DNA of 64,000 bases from Halonotius roseus (GTDB lineage: Archaea > Halobacteriota > Halobacteria > Halobacteriales > Haloferacaceae). Of this stretch, positions 1 through 8,412 are shown piece after piece. How positions within the stretch are numbered: the stretch's first letter is position 1; the number at the start of each line of letters is the position of its first letter. The notes under the pieces are model-generated. The model was not told where the DNA came from. It did no database searches and worked only from the letters and a program-made list of their open reading frames with translations. Position numbers and translations under genes: made by a program. The stretch covers positions 198,328 to 262,327 of the forward strand of contig NZ_SESI01000001.1 in assembly GCF_006861655.1 (NCBI RefSeq), given 5' to 3'.

Positions 1-127
1 GCGAAGCGAGTGAGGAGCGCAGCGAGCGCGCGGTCGACCGCAGGGAGACCGCGACTCCCTCGAACGGCGACCAACGGGAGCCGTGAGAGCCGCGGGAGCC
101 GATAGCGGCGAGGGCTTTCTGTCAATA
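1..127. repeat. 127-base direct repeat, copy 1
   Basis: Bases 1-127 are identical to 1824-1950. The match ends exactly after the shared tail GGCTTTCTGTCAATA, and the sequences then diverge completely (TCGCC here, CTTGG in copy 2). The copy begins at window base 1, so its true left limit is unseen. It contains the GAGCGAAGCGAGTGAGGAG-type tail common in haloarchaeal intergenic DNA and no convincing gene. It runs straight into the middle of the phosphomevalonate decarboxylase coding sequence. Confidence 0.9.
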
Positions 128-129
128 TC

Positions 130-417
130 GCCGAACACGACTCGCTGTCGCTGACGGCGGCGACGATGACCGGCCCCTCAGGGTGGGTCTACTGGCAGCC
201 CGAGACGATTGCGGTCTTCAACGCTGTTCGGGAACTCCGCAAGGAGGGCGTCGAGGTCTACTTCTCGACTGACACGGGCGCAAGCGTCTACGTCAACACG
301 ACTGAGGAGTACGTCGATGAGGTCGAAGCTCGCATCAGCGACATCGGGATCGAAACCGACGTGTGGGAGGTCGGTGGGCCGGCACACATTCTCCCAGAGA
401 GCGACGCGCTGTTCTGA
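130..417 (+). CDS. phosphomevalonate decarboxylase, C-terminal fragment (5' end missing)
   Basis: This is the C-terminal quarter of a GHMP-fold mevalonate-pathway decarboxylase. It has the conserved haloarchaeal pattern AEHDSLSL..ATMTGP.GWVYWQP, then YFSTDTGASVYVNT and the terminal VWEVGGPA. Haloarchaea use the phosphomevalonate form of this enzyme to make isopentenyl phosphate for lipid synthesis (known for Haloferax). Full-length proteins are about 320 residues; only about 95 are here. Homology begins at about base 130, directly after the 127-base repeat, and the frame is closed by a TAG at 103-105, so there is no normal start. An internal ATG at 166 gives an 83-residue ORF but is unlikely to be the native start. 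The gene is either broken or wrongly joined to the repeat in assembly. Confidence 0.8.
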   Translation, partial: AEHDSLSLTAATMTGPSGWVYWQPETIAVFNAVRELRKEGVEVYFSTDTGASVYVNTTEEYVDEVEARISDIGIETDVWEVGGPAHILPESDALF

Positions 418-485
418 GTTCAGTCGCAGCATCCGCGGAACCGCAACCTTTACAATCTGATTTTCAAAAGGCAAAGTAGACTTTC

Positions 486-674
486 ATGACCCCCGAATCC
501 GACACGGTCGCCGACCGGATCGACACGGCTCGCGCCGAGATCGCGCCGACGACAGCTCTCGGGATCTTCGGCTTCGGCGCGGCGATCACGTTCACCCTCC
601 TCCTGTTGCAGGAGCCGCTGGCCCACGAGTCGCTGCACAACTTCCGGCACGCCGCCGGGATCGTCTGCCACTGA
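486..674 (+). CDS. cbtB: CbtB, small subunit of a cobalt transporter
   Basis: A 62-residue protein with one membrane helix (about residues 23-43) and a His-rich C-terminus (HESLHNFRHAAGIVCH) typical of CbtB. Its partner cbtA starts two bases after the stop. CbtAB proteins are predicted to import cobalt for cobalamin synthesis; the family is often B12-regulated in bacteria, but no riboswitch-like structure is evident here. Length and context fit the family well. Confidence 0.85.
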   Translation: MTPESDTVADRIDTARAEIAPTTALGIFGFGAAITFTLLLLQEPLAHESLHNFRHAAGIVCH

Positions 675-676
675 CG

Positions 677-1396
677 ATGTTTTTCACCTATTTCAAGCGT
701 GGCCTGCTGGCCGGCGGGGTCGCCGGCCTCGCCTACGGGCTGTTCATGGCAGCCGTCGCCAACCCGCTCGTGGGCTATCTCGAACACGCCCAACACGGCC
801 ACAGCCATGCGCCAGATGGCGGCTCCGTCATCGCCGAATCGACGACCGCACTCGTCAGCGTCGGCGGGGGCCTACTGTGGGCGCTCTTCCTCGGCGGCTG
901 CTTCGGGATCGTGCTGTATTTCCTCGAACCAGCACTGCCCGGTCGCGGCGCGGCGAAAGGGTTCGTCCTCGCCGCCAGCGGATTTTTGACGATTTCGGTG
1001 ACGCCATGGCTCGTCCTCCCGCCGTTCGCGCCGGGAGCCGAACAGGCGTTGGCAACGAGCACTCGGTTCGCGCTCTACGCCGGCCTCGTCGCGCTCGGCG
1101 GACTCATCGCCGCGAGTAGCGTCCTCGCCTACAACCGCATCGAACCGCGCGGTCGCGCGCTTGCGGTTGTTGCCGGCGCGACGCCCGTTGTCGCCGCGGT
1201 CGTTGTGCTGTCACTGGTGTCGCCGACGCTGGTCAGCCATCCGGAACTGTCGGCCGATCTCGTCGCGGCCTACCGCGCGATGGTCGTTTTGAGCCAGGGG
1301 TCGATCTGGCTGCTCATCGCGGCGACGTTCGGTTGGCTCCAGCGACGGACGCCGTTCGAATCGACAACGACCGAGCCGACCCAGCCAACGCCATGA
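677..1396 (+). CDS. cbtA: CbtA, membrane subunit of a cobalt transporter
   Basis: A 239-residue integral membrane protein with five to six hydrophobic segments and a His-rich stretch after the first helix (HAQHGHSHAP, about residues 37-46) that probably handles the metal. It sits two bases after cbtB and its TGA stop overlaps the ATG of the next gene, so cbtB, cbtA and the ferredoxin-like gene look like one transcript. Cobalt as the substrate is inferred from the family name and neighbour, not shown by sequence. Confidence 0.85.
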   Translation: MFFTYFKRGLLAGGVAGLAYGLFMAAVANPLVGYLEHAQHGHSHAPDGGSVIAESTTALVSVGGGLLWALFLGGCFGIVLYFLEPALPGRGAAKGFVLAASGFLTISVTPWLVLPPFAPGAEQALATSTRFALYAGLVALGGLIAASSVLAYNRIEPRGRALAVVAGATPVVAAVVVLSLVSPTLVSHPELSADLVAAYRAMVVLSQGSIWLLIAATFGWLQRRTPFESTTTEPTQPTP

Positions 1397-1740
1397 AGGA
1401 TCGAACTGCCGACCACCGCGAACGACTTGACGCTCACGTCCTCGTCTGTACGAACAACCGCGAGGAGTACGACTGCTGTGCGGACGCAGGGGGCGAAGAA
1501 ACGCTGGCAGCAGTCAAAGACTGGCTCCGCGAGCGCGACGCGTTCTGGTCGTCGGTGTCGGTAGTCGAAACGGGCTGTCTCGGCCTCTGTAGCGAGGGCG
1601 GCGCGGCGATTGCGATCCAGCCGCGCGACGAGTGGTATTCCGATGTCCAGCCAGAGGACGTGCCCGCACTGCTCGAATCGGCCTTCGGGCCGGAGGCTGA
1701 CCAAACAAAAGTCGCACCGGCCCAGTCAGCCGACGACTAA
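1393..1740 (+). CDS. (2Fe-2S) ferredoxin domain protein of the cobalamin/cobalt cluster
   Basis: A 115-residue protein of the thioredoxin-like 2Fe-2S ferredoxin family. Candidate cluster cysteines are in HVLVCTNNREEYDCCADAGG near the N-terminus and TGCLGLCSEGG about 40 residues later. The start at 1393 is chosen because its ATG overlaps the cbtA stop (ATGA) and the homology starts there; a longer frame from 1333 would run back inside cbtA. Similar proteins accompany cobalamin genes in haloarchaea, where they may donate electrons for cobalt reduction; that role is inferred. Confidence 0.8.
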   Translation: MKDRTADHRERLDAHVLVCTNNREEYDCCADAGGEETLAAVKDWLRERDAFWSSVSVVETGCLGLCSEGGAAIAIQPRDEWYSDVQPEDVPALLESAFGPEADQTKVAPAQSADD

Positions 1741-1763
1741 CGACAGCCAGCCAACCGACCTCC

Positions 1764-1950
1764 TGGCGGACTGAAAGGGCGAGACGCTATCGACGAACCC
1801 CGGCGACGCAAGCACCGCAACGAGCGAAGCGAGTGAGGAGCGCAGCGAGCGCGCGGTCGACCGCAGGGAGACCGCGACTCCCTCGAACGGCGACCAACGG
1901 GAGCCGTGAGAGCCGCGGGAGCCGATAGCGGCGAGGGCTTTCTGTCAATA
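1764..1950. repeat. dispersed intergenic repeat; includes copy 2 of the 127-base direct repeat (1824-1950)
   Basis: Bases 1824-1950 repeat bases 1-127 exactly. The 60 bases before them (GGACTGAAAGGGCGAGACGCT, then CGACGCAAGCACCGCAACGA) resemble 13672-13730, which has the same blocks in the same order, so both are copies of one haloarchaeal intergenic element. It lies between the ferredoxin-like gene and the NADH dehydrogenase promoter. No ORF in it is credible. Confidence 0.7.
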
Positions 1951-2022
1951 CTTGGCCTCAACTACTACATCACACACTACATCTAACGCCATGTTCATTC
2001 GGCTGGCTCCCCAACCGTAGGT

Positions 2023-3183
2023 ATGCACGTCGTTGTTCTCGGAGCCGGCTACGCAGGTGTCACCCTCACCCGCAAGCTCGAAGACGCCCTCCCACCGGAA
2101 GTAGACCTCACTATCGTCGACGAAGCCGACGACCACCTCGTCCAACACGAAGTCCACCGCGTCATCAGACGGCCCTCGATCACCGACGCCATCGAAGTCC
2201 CGCTGGCGTCATTGTTCGACCGCGCCGAAGTCATCACCGCCCACGTTAAGGGCGTCGATACCAACGCCAACGAGGTCGAACTCGACACGGACGAAACACT
2301 CAGCTACGACTATAGCGCGCTCTGTCTCGGCGCGGAAACCGCATTCTACGATCTGCCTGGCGTCGAAGAACACGGCCTCCCGCTGAAATCCGTCGCCGAC
2401 GCCGAAGCGATCCGCGAGCGTGCACTCGACCTGTTCGACGGCGACGAACCGGCGTCAATTGTCGTTGGCGGCGCGGGGCTCTCTGGCGTCCAGGTCGCCG
2501 GCGAACTCGCCGCCCTCGCCGACGAAGAGGGAGCCAGCGACCACATCGACATCACGCTGCTCGAACAACTCGATTCCGTCGCGCCCGCGTTCCCCGAAGC
2601 CTTCCAGGACGCGGTCGCCGACGAACTGACCAAGCGTGATATCGAAATCCGCACCGAAACGGCCGTCACCGAAGCGACCGACTCGACGGTCGCCACGCGA
2701 CACGAAGCCACCGGCGAGACCGACGAACTCGACGCCGAGCTGTTCGTCTGGACGGGCGGCATCGCCGGCAGCGACGCAATGGCCGGCGACCGGCCGGTCG
2801 TCCGACGCGACCTCCGGCTGACGAATTCGACGTTCGCGCTCGGTGACACCGCCCGCGTCGTCGACGCCGACGGCGAGGCCGTTCCTGCCAGTGCGTCCGC
2901 AGCGATCCGCGCCGCCAACCCCGCGGCGGAGAACATCGCCAAACTCGCCAAATGGGAACTGGCAGACAGCGAGGGGTTCGAACCCGAACTCACGCCGTTC
3001 CGTTTCAATGTCCCCGGCTGGATCGTCTCGGTCGGCGACGGCGCGGTCGCACAGGTCGGCCCCGAGGTCGTCACCGGCAACGCGGCCAAGGCTCTGAAAG
3101 CCAGCGTCGGCGCGGGATATCTGAGTTCGATCCACGCAGTCCAGAAGGCGACCGAGTTGGTCGGCGAAGAGCTTGAGGCCTGA
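2023..3183 (+). CDS. type II NADH dehydrogenase-like FAD oxidoreductase
   Basis: A 386-residue pyridine nucleotide-disulphide oxidoreductase fold. The FAD dinucleotide motif GAGYAG is at residues 7-12 and a second GGAGLSG motif near residue 150 binds NAD(P)H. A late GDTAR segment contacts flavin. The family moves electrons from NADH to membrane quinone without pumping protons; a sulfide:quinone-type role cannot be excluded, but the cysteine pair of that enzyme is not obvious. The start ATG leads straight into the first beta strand. The gene appears monocistronic, behind the repeat element. Confidence 0.8.
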   Translation: MHVVVLGAGYAGVTLTRKLEDALPPEVDLTIVDEADDHLVQHEVHRVIRRPSITDAIEVPLASLFDRAEVITAHVKGVDTNANEVELDTDETLSYDYSALCLGAETAFYDLPGVEEHGLPLKSVADAEAIRERALDLFDGDEPASIVVGGAGLSGVQVAGELAALADEEGASDHIDITLLEQLDSVAPAFPEAFQDAVADELTKRDIEIRTETAVTEATDSTVATRHEATGETDELDAELFVWTGGIAGSDAMAGDRPVVRRDLRLTNSTFALGDTARVVDADGEAVPASASAAIRAANPAAENIAKLAKWELADSEGFEPELTPFRFNVPGWIVSVGDGAVAQVGPEVVTGNAAKALKASVGAGYLSSIHAVQKATELVGEELEA

Positions 3184-3224
3184 GAGCCGGAGTACATTTA
3201 CCGCCGCCGCTGCGACCACCCATC

Positions 3225-4577
3225 GTGACGATCACGCTCGGCTTCGAGGACGGCACGCTCCGGATCGAGAGCGACCGCGAGAGCGATCCTGACCGCGAGA
3301 GCTTGCCGGGCGTCGAAGCCGACCCACGAAGCGACACGGCCCGCGCGCCGGCTCACCATTACGCGGCGATCCGCGACGTACTCCGGGCGGTCGATGCCGA
3401 TGTTGACGACACAGTTCTCGACACCGAGCCCGTCTCGCTGGCGACGAGCTACGAACTCCGGGAGTACCAGCAGGACGCGCTGGACGCCTGGCTCGACAGC
3501 AACCGCCGCGGCGTGCTTGAACTCCCAACCGGCGCGGGCAAGACGGTCATCGCGCTCGCGGCGATGGCCGCCTGCGACGAGCCAACCCTCGTTGTCGTCC
3601 CGACTATCGACCTCTTGGAGCAGTGGCAGCGCGAACTCGAAAGCGAATTCGACGCCCCCATCGGCCGGCTCGGCGGCGGCGAACAGCGCGTCGAAGCCGT
3701 CACCGTGGCGACCTACGATTCGGCGTACCTGCGGGCCGACGAACTCGGCGACCGGTTCGGGCTCGTCGTCTTCGACGAAGTCCACCACCTCGGCGCGGAG
3801 GGCTATCAGGATATCGCGCGCCTGCTGGCCGCACCCGACCGCCTCGGCCTGACAGCAACGTTCGAGCGGCCGGACGGGGCTCACGAGACGGTGGCCGACC
3901 TCGTCGGCTCCCGCGTCTACACCATCGACACCGACGAACTGGCGGGCGATCACCTCGCACCCTACGATATCCGGCGGATCGAAGTCGAACTCACCCCCGA
4001 GGAGCGCGCCGAATACGACGACGTACAGGGGACGTTCGTCGATTACGTCCGCAGTTCAAATATCAACTTCACCAGCGGCAGCGACTACCTCCAGTTGGTC
4101 AAACGCTCCGGCAACGATCCCCAAGCCCGCGAAGCGTTGCTCGCCAAACAGCGGGCCCGCGAGATCATGATGAACGCCGACAACAAACACCGCCAACTCG
4201 GCCGGATTCTCGACCGCCACCGCGAGGATCGGCTCATCGTCTTTACTGCTCACACCGAGCTTGTGTACGACCTTTCGGAGCGGTTTCTCATCCCGGCGAT
4301 CACGAACGAAACAAGCGCGAGCGAGCGACGTGAGATCCTCGAACGCTTCCGCGAGGGCGAGTACAGCCGGATCATCACCGCAAACGTCCTCGACGAGGGC
4401 GTCGACGTGCCCGACGCAAACGTCGGCGTCGTCCTCTCGGGCAGTGGCAGCGAACGCGAGTTCACCCAGCGACTCGGCCGGATCCTCCGCCCGAAAGACG
4501 ACGGCGGCCGGGCAATTCTCTATGAACTCGTGAGCAGCGAAACCGCCGAGGAGCGCGTCGCCCAGCGGCGACGGTGA
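3225..4577 (+). CDS. SF2 DNA/RNA helicase, XPB/Rad25-like
   Basis: A 450-residue superfamily 2 helicase: N-terminal region 1-85, Walker A LPTGAGKT near residues 100-107, DEVHH Walker B at 184-188, motif III-like LTATFER, and motif VI QRLGRILRP near the C-terminus. The C-terminal helicase half has TANVLDEGVDVP, as in XPB/Rad25 proteins of archaea. The start is GTG at 3225, preceded by TACATTTA at the promoter position. It probably acts in nucleotide excision repair or transcription-coupled unwinding; no Bax1-type nuclease partner is adjacent. Confidence 0.8.
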   Translation: MTITLGFEDGTLRIESDRESDPDRESLPGVEADPRSDTARAPAHHYAAIRDVLRAVDADVDDTVLDTEPVSLATSYELREYQQDALDAWLDSNRRGVLELPTGAGKTVIALAAMAACDEPTLVVVPTIDLLEQWQRELESEFDAPIGRLGGGEQRVEAVTVATYDSAYLRADELGDRFGLVVFDEVHHLGAEGYQDIARLLAAPDRLGLTATFERPDGAHETVADLVGSRVYTIDTDELAGDHLAPYDIRRIEVELTPEERAEYDDVQGTFVDYVRSSNINFTSGSDYLQLVKRSGNDPQAREALLAKQRAREIMMNADNKHRQLGRILDRHREDRLIVFTAHTELVYDLSERFLIPAITNETSASERREILERFREGEYSRIITANVLDEGVDVPDANVGVVLSGSGSEREFTQRLGRILRPKDDGGRAILYELVSSETAEERVAQRRR

Positions 4578-4641
4578 CGACGTGGCAATATGGCGACGTG
4601 GCGGGGATGTCGCCGCGGCGACAGCGAGTCGGCGGTGAGAG

Positions 4642-4670
4642 TTTTATCGCTGGCGACCCCGCGGTCGGTA
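4642..4670 (+). promoter_or_regulatory. TATA box deciding the aminopeptidase start
   Basis: TTTTATC at 4642-4648 lies 22-28 bases before the ATG at 4670, the spacing expected for a leaderless haloarchaeal transcript. This argues against the longer in-frame start at 4574, which would overlap the helicase gene. Confidence 0.55.
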
Positions 4671-5788
4671 TGGACGAGCGAATCCACGAACACGCCGCCG
4701 TGTTGGTCGACTGGAGTGCCCGGATCGATCCCGGCGACAACGTCGTCGTCAGCGTCGCCGAGGGAGCCCACGAACTTGGTGTTGCCGTCGCCGAAGCCGT
4801 CGGCGAACGCGGCGGCACCCTGCTCGCTGTTAACGACTCCGCGGAGCTCTCTCGGGCGTATCTCCAGGGCCGAGCCGCGGGCAACACCGACTTTGACGAC
4901 GCGCCAGCCCACGAACTGGCGATGCTGGAGGCGACCGATGTCTACCTGCGGCTTGGTGGCGGCCGAAACACCGCCGCAACCGCAGACGTGCCATCCGAAA
5001 CCCGGCAGGCCGCCCGGCGTGCTCGAACCGAGGTTCGGGAAGCGCGGCTGGCGACCGACTGGGTCTCAACCGTCCACCCGACCCGATCGCTCGCACAGCA
5101 GGCCGGGATGTCGTTTGAAGCCTACCAGGATTTCGTCTACAATGCTGTGCTCCGAGACTGGGAGTCGCTGGCCGACGAAATGGCCCAACTCAAAACGATT
5201 CTTGACGAGGGAGAGAGCGTCCACATCGAAACCCCGACGACCGATCTCCGGCTGTCGATCGAGAACCGAACCGCGGTCAACAGCACGGCCTCGGTCGCCG
5301 ACGACTCCCACAATCTCCCCTCCGGCGAGGTGTTTACCGCGCCAGCCGACGCCAACGGAACGATCACCTTCGACCTGCCGAGAACCGTCGATGGGACGCG
5401 ACTGGTGAACGTGGAGTTCACAATCGAGAACAACGAGGTTGTCGACTACGCGGCCGACCAGGGCGAGGAAACGCTGGGGGAGCTACTGGAAACCGACGAC
5501 GGAGCCAGCCGCCTCGGCGAGCTTGGGATCGGGATGAACCGTGGCATCGATCGGATTACCGATCGGATCCTCTTCGACGAGAAAATGGCCGAGACGATCC
5601 ACCTGGCGATCGGTCGGGCCTACGACGCCTGCCTGCCGGACGGCGAGACCGGCAACGAGTCGGCGATCCACGTCGACCTTCTGGCCGACATGAGCACCGA
5701 CAGCCGTCTCGCAGTTGACGGCGAGGTAATCCAGCGTAACGGTAGCTTCCGGTGGGAAGAGGGGTTCACGGAGGAATCAACGGGCTGA
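4670..5788 (+). CDS. M29 family aminopeptidase (AmpS-like)
   Basis: A 372-residue metallo-aminopeptidase of the M29 (thermophilic AmpS/PepS) family: N-terminal domain with LVDWSARIDPGDNVVV and a C-terminal catalytic half holding NRTAVNSTASVADDSHNLPSGEVFTAP and GIGMNRGIDRITDRILFDEK, where metal-binding Glu/His residues lie. It trims N-terminal residues from cytoplasmic peptides. The start at 4670 is preferred over 4574 because a TATA box is correctly placed and the extra 32 residues do not look like the family. Confidence 0.85.
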   Translation: MDERIHEHAAVLVDWSARIDPGDNVVVSVAEGAHELGVAVAEAVGERGGTLLAVNDSAELSRAYLQGRAAGNTDFDDAPAHELAMLEATDVYLRLGGGRNTAATADVPSETRQAARRARTEVREARLATDWVSTVHPTRSLAQQAGMSFEAYQDFVYNAVLRDWESLADEMAQLKTILDEGESVHIETPTTDLRLSIENRTAVNSTASVADDSHNLPSGEVFTAPADANGTITFDLPRTVDGTRLVNVEFTIENNEVVDYAADQGEETLGELLETDDGASRLGELGIGMNRGIDRITDRILFDEKMAETIHLAIGRAYDACLPDGETGNESAIHVDLLADMSTDSRLAVDGEVIQRNGSFRWEEGFTEESTG

Positions 5789-5858
5789 GCGGTGCGGATA
5801 CGGGCTGAGCGGTTGGGTCGCCGCCGGATTCATTACCCGCTCGGCCGACCGTTGGGGT

Positions 5859-6515
5859 GTGACAGCACGAACCGTCACGACGACAGCGTCGGCGACGCAG
5901 GCAGAAGCACCCGACAGCGCGACGGTCGCGGTCACCGCTCTCGGGGAGGGTGCCTCAGCAGCCCGCGCCCGCGAGCGGGCTCGGAACCGCGCGGCAGCGA
6001 TACGGACAGCGATCGAGGCGATCGCCGAGGTGACGATCGAAACGGTCGACCACCGGGTCACAAACAGCGCGGCCGCCTTCGATCCCGAGACGGATGCCGC
6101 GTTTCGTGCGGTCGAGGAGTGCCACATTCGGTGTGAGCCGGCGGCGGTTGAGGCGGTCGTCGTCGAGGCGACCGATGGCGGCGGCGGGATCGATCACGTC
6201 CAGTTTTCGCTCACGGACACGACACGGGCGGAGCTACAGGATGCGGCCATGACAGCCGCGGTCGATCGAGCCCGCGAGAAGGCCGAACGGCTGGCGGCCG
6301 CCGAGGGGCTTGCGGTCGGCTCGGCTCAGACGATCACGACCCAACCCGCCCGGCCCGGCGGCGAGGCCGTTGACAACGCCTGGGAATCGGATCCGGCTGT
6401 CCATCCCGCCCCGATCAGCGTCACCGAACGGGTCGAGGTCGCCTACGAACTGGTCGCCACCGAGTCGACAGCAGCCGCGGCGACGGCGGCGACCGACGAC
6501 AGCGGCAAAGATTGA
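5859..6515 (+). CDS. SIMPL (DUF541) domain protein
   Basis: A 218-residue protein whose core (VTALGEGAS..ARARERARNRAAAIRTAI, and later AVDRAREKAERLAAAEGLAVG) matches the SIMPL/YggE-like DUF541 family. Bacterial members are usually exported, but no signal peptide is visible here, so a cytoplasmic location is likely. The start is GTG, 22-30 bases after TTCATTAC at 5829. The Ala/Thr-rich tail has no recognised motif. Function is unknown; YggE relatives are linked to oxidative stress. Confidence 0.7.
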   Translation: MTARTVTTTASATQAEAPDSATVAVTALGEGASAARARERARNRAAAIRTAIEAIAEVTIETVDHRVTNSAAAFDPETDAAFRAVEECHIRCEPAAVEAVVVEATDGGGGIDHVQFSLTDTTRAELQDAAMTAAVDRAREKAERLAAAEGLAVGSAQTITTQPARPGGEAVDNAWESDPAVHPAPISVTERVEVAYELVATESTAAAATAATDDSGKD

Positions 6516-6540
6516 TACGCTTCTCGCGTCACGTTGTAGT

Positions 6541-6714
6541 ATGGCTGTGGCCGGCATCTGTGAGCACTGCGAACAGCGGCCCGGAGCGTTCAGCTGCCGT
6601 CGCTGTGGCGCGACCGTCTGTCGACTCCACTACGACGGCGAGCTGGATCTGTGTGCTGACTGCGCCGACAAGCGGACGGCCGACGGTCGGCGTGGCGATA
6701 GCTTCCGGCTGTGA
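6541..6714 (+). CDS. small HIT-type/B-box-like zinc finger protein
   Basis: A 57-residue protein with regularly spaced metal ligands: CEHCEQRPGAFSC, RRCGATVCRLHY and LCADCA. That is enough cysteines and a histidine for one or two zinc sites. It begins 26 bases after the SIMPL gene and may be co-transcribed. Such very small zinc-binding proteins are abundant in haloarchaea and several affect motility and biofilm formation; the role of this one is unknown. Confidence 0.75.
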   Translation: MAVAGICEHCEQRPGAFSCRRCGATVCRLHYDGELDLCADCADKRTADGRRGDSFRL

Positions 6715-6753
6715 GTGACGCAAAAAATCGGTGCCGGGAGGGGAACCGCGGAG

Positions 6754-7212
6754 CTATTCGGGGATATCGAGTTCGAACTGTTCGTTGTCCTTGACAGCGT
6801 TGAGGACGACGCTGGTGTTGGACTCGCGGATGTCGACATCCTCCAGGAGAGATTTGATCTGGTCGTTCATATCGTCGGTGTCGTCGAACTTCCCGATGGC
6901 GATGATGTCGTAGTCGCCGGTCGTCTCGTACACCGAGATCATCTGCTTTTCGGCCTCAAGCTTGTTGGTGATCTGGGGGAGCGCGCTCCCCTCGACTTTG
7001 AGATGCATGATCGCGGTCACATCGTAGCCAAGGCTCTCGTAGTCAACGATCGGCGAATACCCCTCGACGACGCCGTCGGCTTCGAGATCCTTCAGATGGT
7101 TTGAGACGGTTGTCACCGACACATCGAGTTCCTCGGCGAGGCTCCGGAGGCTGGAACGCCCATCGCCGAGCAGGGAATTAATCAGCTTCTCATCAAGATG
7201 TTCGTGGGCCAT
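6754..7212 (-). CDS. Lrp/AsnC family transcription regulator
   Basis: A 152-residue regulator: N-terminal winged helix-turn-helix ([35 protein letters not shown] in two parts, residues 9-45) and a C-terminal RAM/ASND effector domain (VTAIMHLKV... [13 protein letters not shown]). The start at 7212 ([10 protein letters not shown]) is chosen because the family begins there; the longer frame to 7263 adds 17 unrelated residues. It is divergent from the chemotaxis transducer, with 285 bases between them. Effector and targets cannot be told from sequence. Confidence 0.85.
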   Translation of the reverse strand: MAHEHLDEKLINSLLGDGRSSLRSLAEELDVSVTTVSNHLKDLEADGVVEGYSPIVDYESLGYDVTAIMHLKVEGSALPQITNKLEAEKQMISVYETTGDYDIIAIGKFDDTDDMNDQIKSLLEDVDIRESNTSVVLNAVKDNEQFELDIPE

Positions 7213-7472
7213 ACCTCCCACGAGATAGTTTGCATTATTAAATTTACTGGTATTAATCTCCACATCCGCATAGCGGTTTCCGGTCGGAGCCGAGAATACG
7301 ACAGAAGATTCAGCTCAGCGGTGAGCGGATCCCGATCACCAGCACCGACACATGTTCGATCGGAGAGAACACGCCCACGCGGCCAGCGGGCGGCTGCCGA
7401 CAGCTACTCACGGCCGGTGCTGTCGCTCCGTCAATCACTGGCGGCCGACCGACAACGACAGCCGGTCACAAG

Positions 7473-7480
7473 ATTAAATA
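7473..7480 (+). promoter_or_regulatory. TATA box of the chemotaxis transducer gene
   Basis: ATTAAATA lies 18-25 bases before the ATG at 7498, in otherwise GC-rich DNA. It supports 7498 rather than any start further upstream in the same open frame, which extends back to 7198. Confidence 0.5.
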
Positions 7481-7497
7481 TTCCATGCGGTGTTGCG

Positions 7498-8391
7498 ATG
7501 ACAATGTCACGATCTTCCGACGGAGAGACGGTTGAAATCGACAAGGCGTCATTTACACAGCTACAGGATCTGATCGCGGAACTGGAACAAAGCGGCCAAC
7601 AGCTCGGCGACATGCTGGCGGCGAACAACGATGTGATCCAGGGGTATGCACCGACGCTCAACGAGATCAACGACGAGGTCTCAAATCTCACAGCGACCAT
7701 CGAGGAGATCGCCGCCACGGTCAGCGATGTCGACGAACAGGCCGACGAGGCCGCAACCCTCGCCGCACAGGGTGAGGAATCAACCCACGACGCCGTCGAG
7801 GCGATGCACGATGTGACCGACGCCTCCGAGACGGTCTCCTCTGAGATCGAAGACCTCCAGGAGAAGGCCCACGAGATCGACGCGATCGTCGAGGTGATAA
7901 ACGGGATCGCCGACCAAACAAACCTGCTGGCGCTCAACGCCTCAATCGAGGCCGCCCGTGCCGGCGAGGCCGGCGACGGGTTCGCGGTCGTCGCCGACGA
8001 GGTGAAGAATCTCGCCGGGGAATCCCAGGAAAACGCCGAGACGATCGAGGAGATGATCAACGCGATTCAGGCCTCAACCGAGGAGACCGTCGACAGCTTA
8101 GAGACCATGCACGACCGTATCGACACCGGGATCGACGAGATCGAGACCGCAGCCGACAATCTCGCAGAGATCAACGACAGCATCGACGATGTCTCTGCGA
8201 GTCTGCTGCAGGTCTCGGATGCGACCGACGAGCAGGCCGAAAGCACCCAGGAGGTCGCCTCGCTGATCGACGAAACGGTCGAGGGGATCGACGACGTTGT
8301 CGATGCGATCGAAAACACCGAGGATGCAGCCGAGACCCATCAACAGGATATCGTCGAGATCAGACAGCTCGTCGACGACCAGATCGAGTGA
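7498..8391 (+). CDS. soluble methyl-accepting chemotaxis protein (Htr-like transducer)
   Basis: A 297-residue, highly acidic coiled-coil protein. The kinase-control hairpin tip (GIADQTNLLALNASIEAARA, about residues 138-157, then GFAVVADEV) is intact, flanked by long Gln/Glu-rich helices that carry methylation sites. There is no membrane helix, HAMP or recognisable sensor domain; the N-terminal 60 residues are a short helix. It should signal to CheA/CheW from the cytoplasm, perhaps reading an internal cue or a partner protein. The ATG six bases later (7504) is an alternative start. Confidence 0.85.
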   Translation: MTMSRSSDGETVEIDKASFTQLQDLIAELEQSGQQLGDMLAANNDVIQGYAPTLNEINDEVSNLTATIEEIAATVSDVDEQADEAATLAAQGEESTHDAVEAMHDVTDASETVSSEIEDLQEKAHEIDAIVEVINGIADQTNLLALNASIEAARAGEAGDGFAVVADEVKNLAGESQENAETIEEMINAIQASTEETVDSLETMHDRIDTGIDEIETAADNLAEINDSIDDVSASLLQVSDATDEQAESTQEVASLIDETVEGIDDVVDAIENTEDAAETHQQDIVEIRQLVDDQIE

Positions 8392-8412
8392 GGTCGACAA
8401 CAAATAGAGAAC

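Noticed and set aside
486..674. A cobalamin riboswitch ahead of cbtB
   Set aside because: The 68 bases before cbtB show no B12-box or extended stem structure, and such riboswitches are not usual in haloarchaea.
1823..1950. Reading the 127-base repeat as an insertion sequence end
   Set aside because: It has no transposase, terminal inverted repeats or target duplication.
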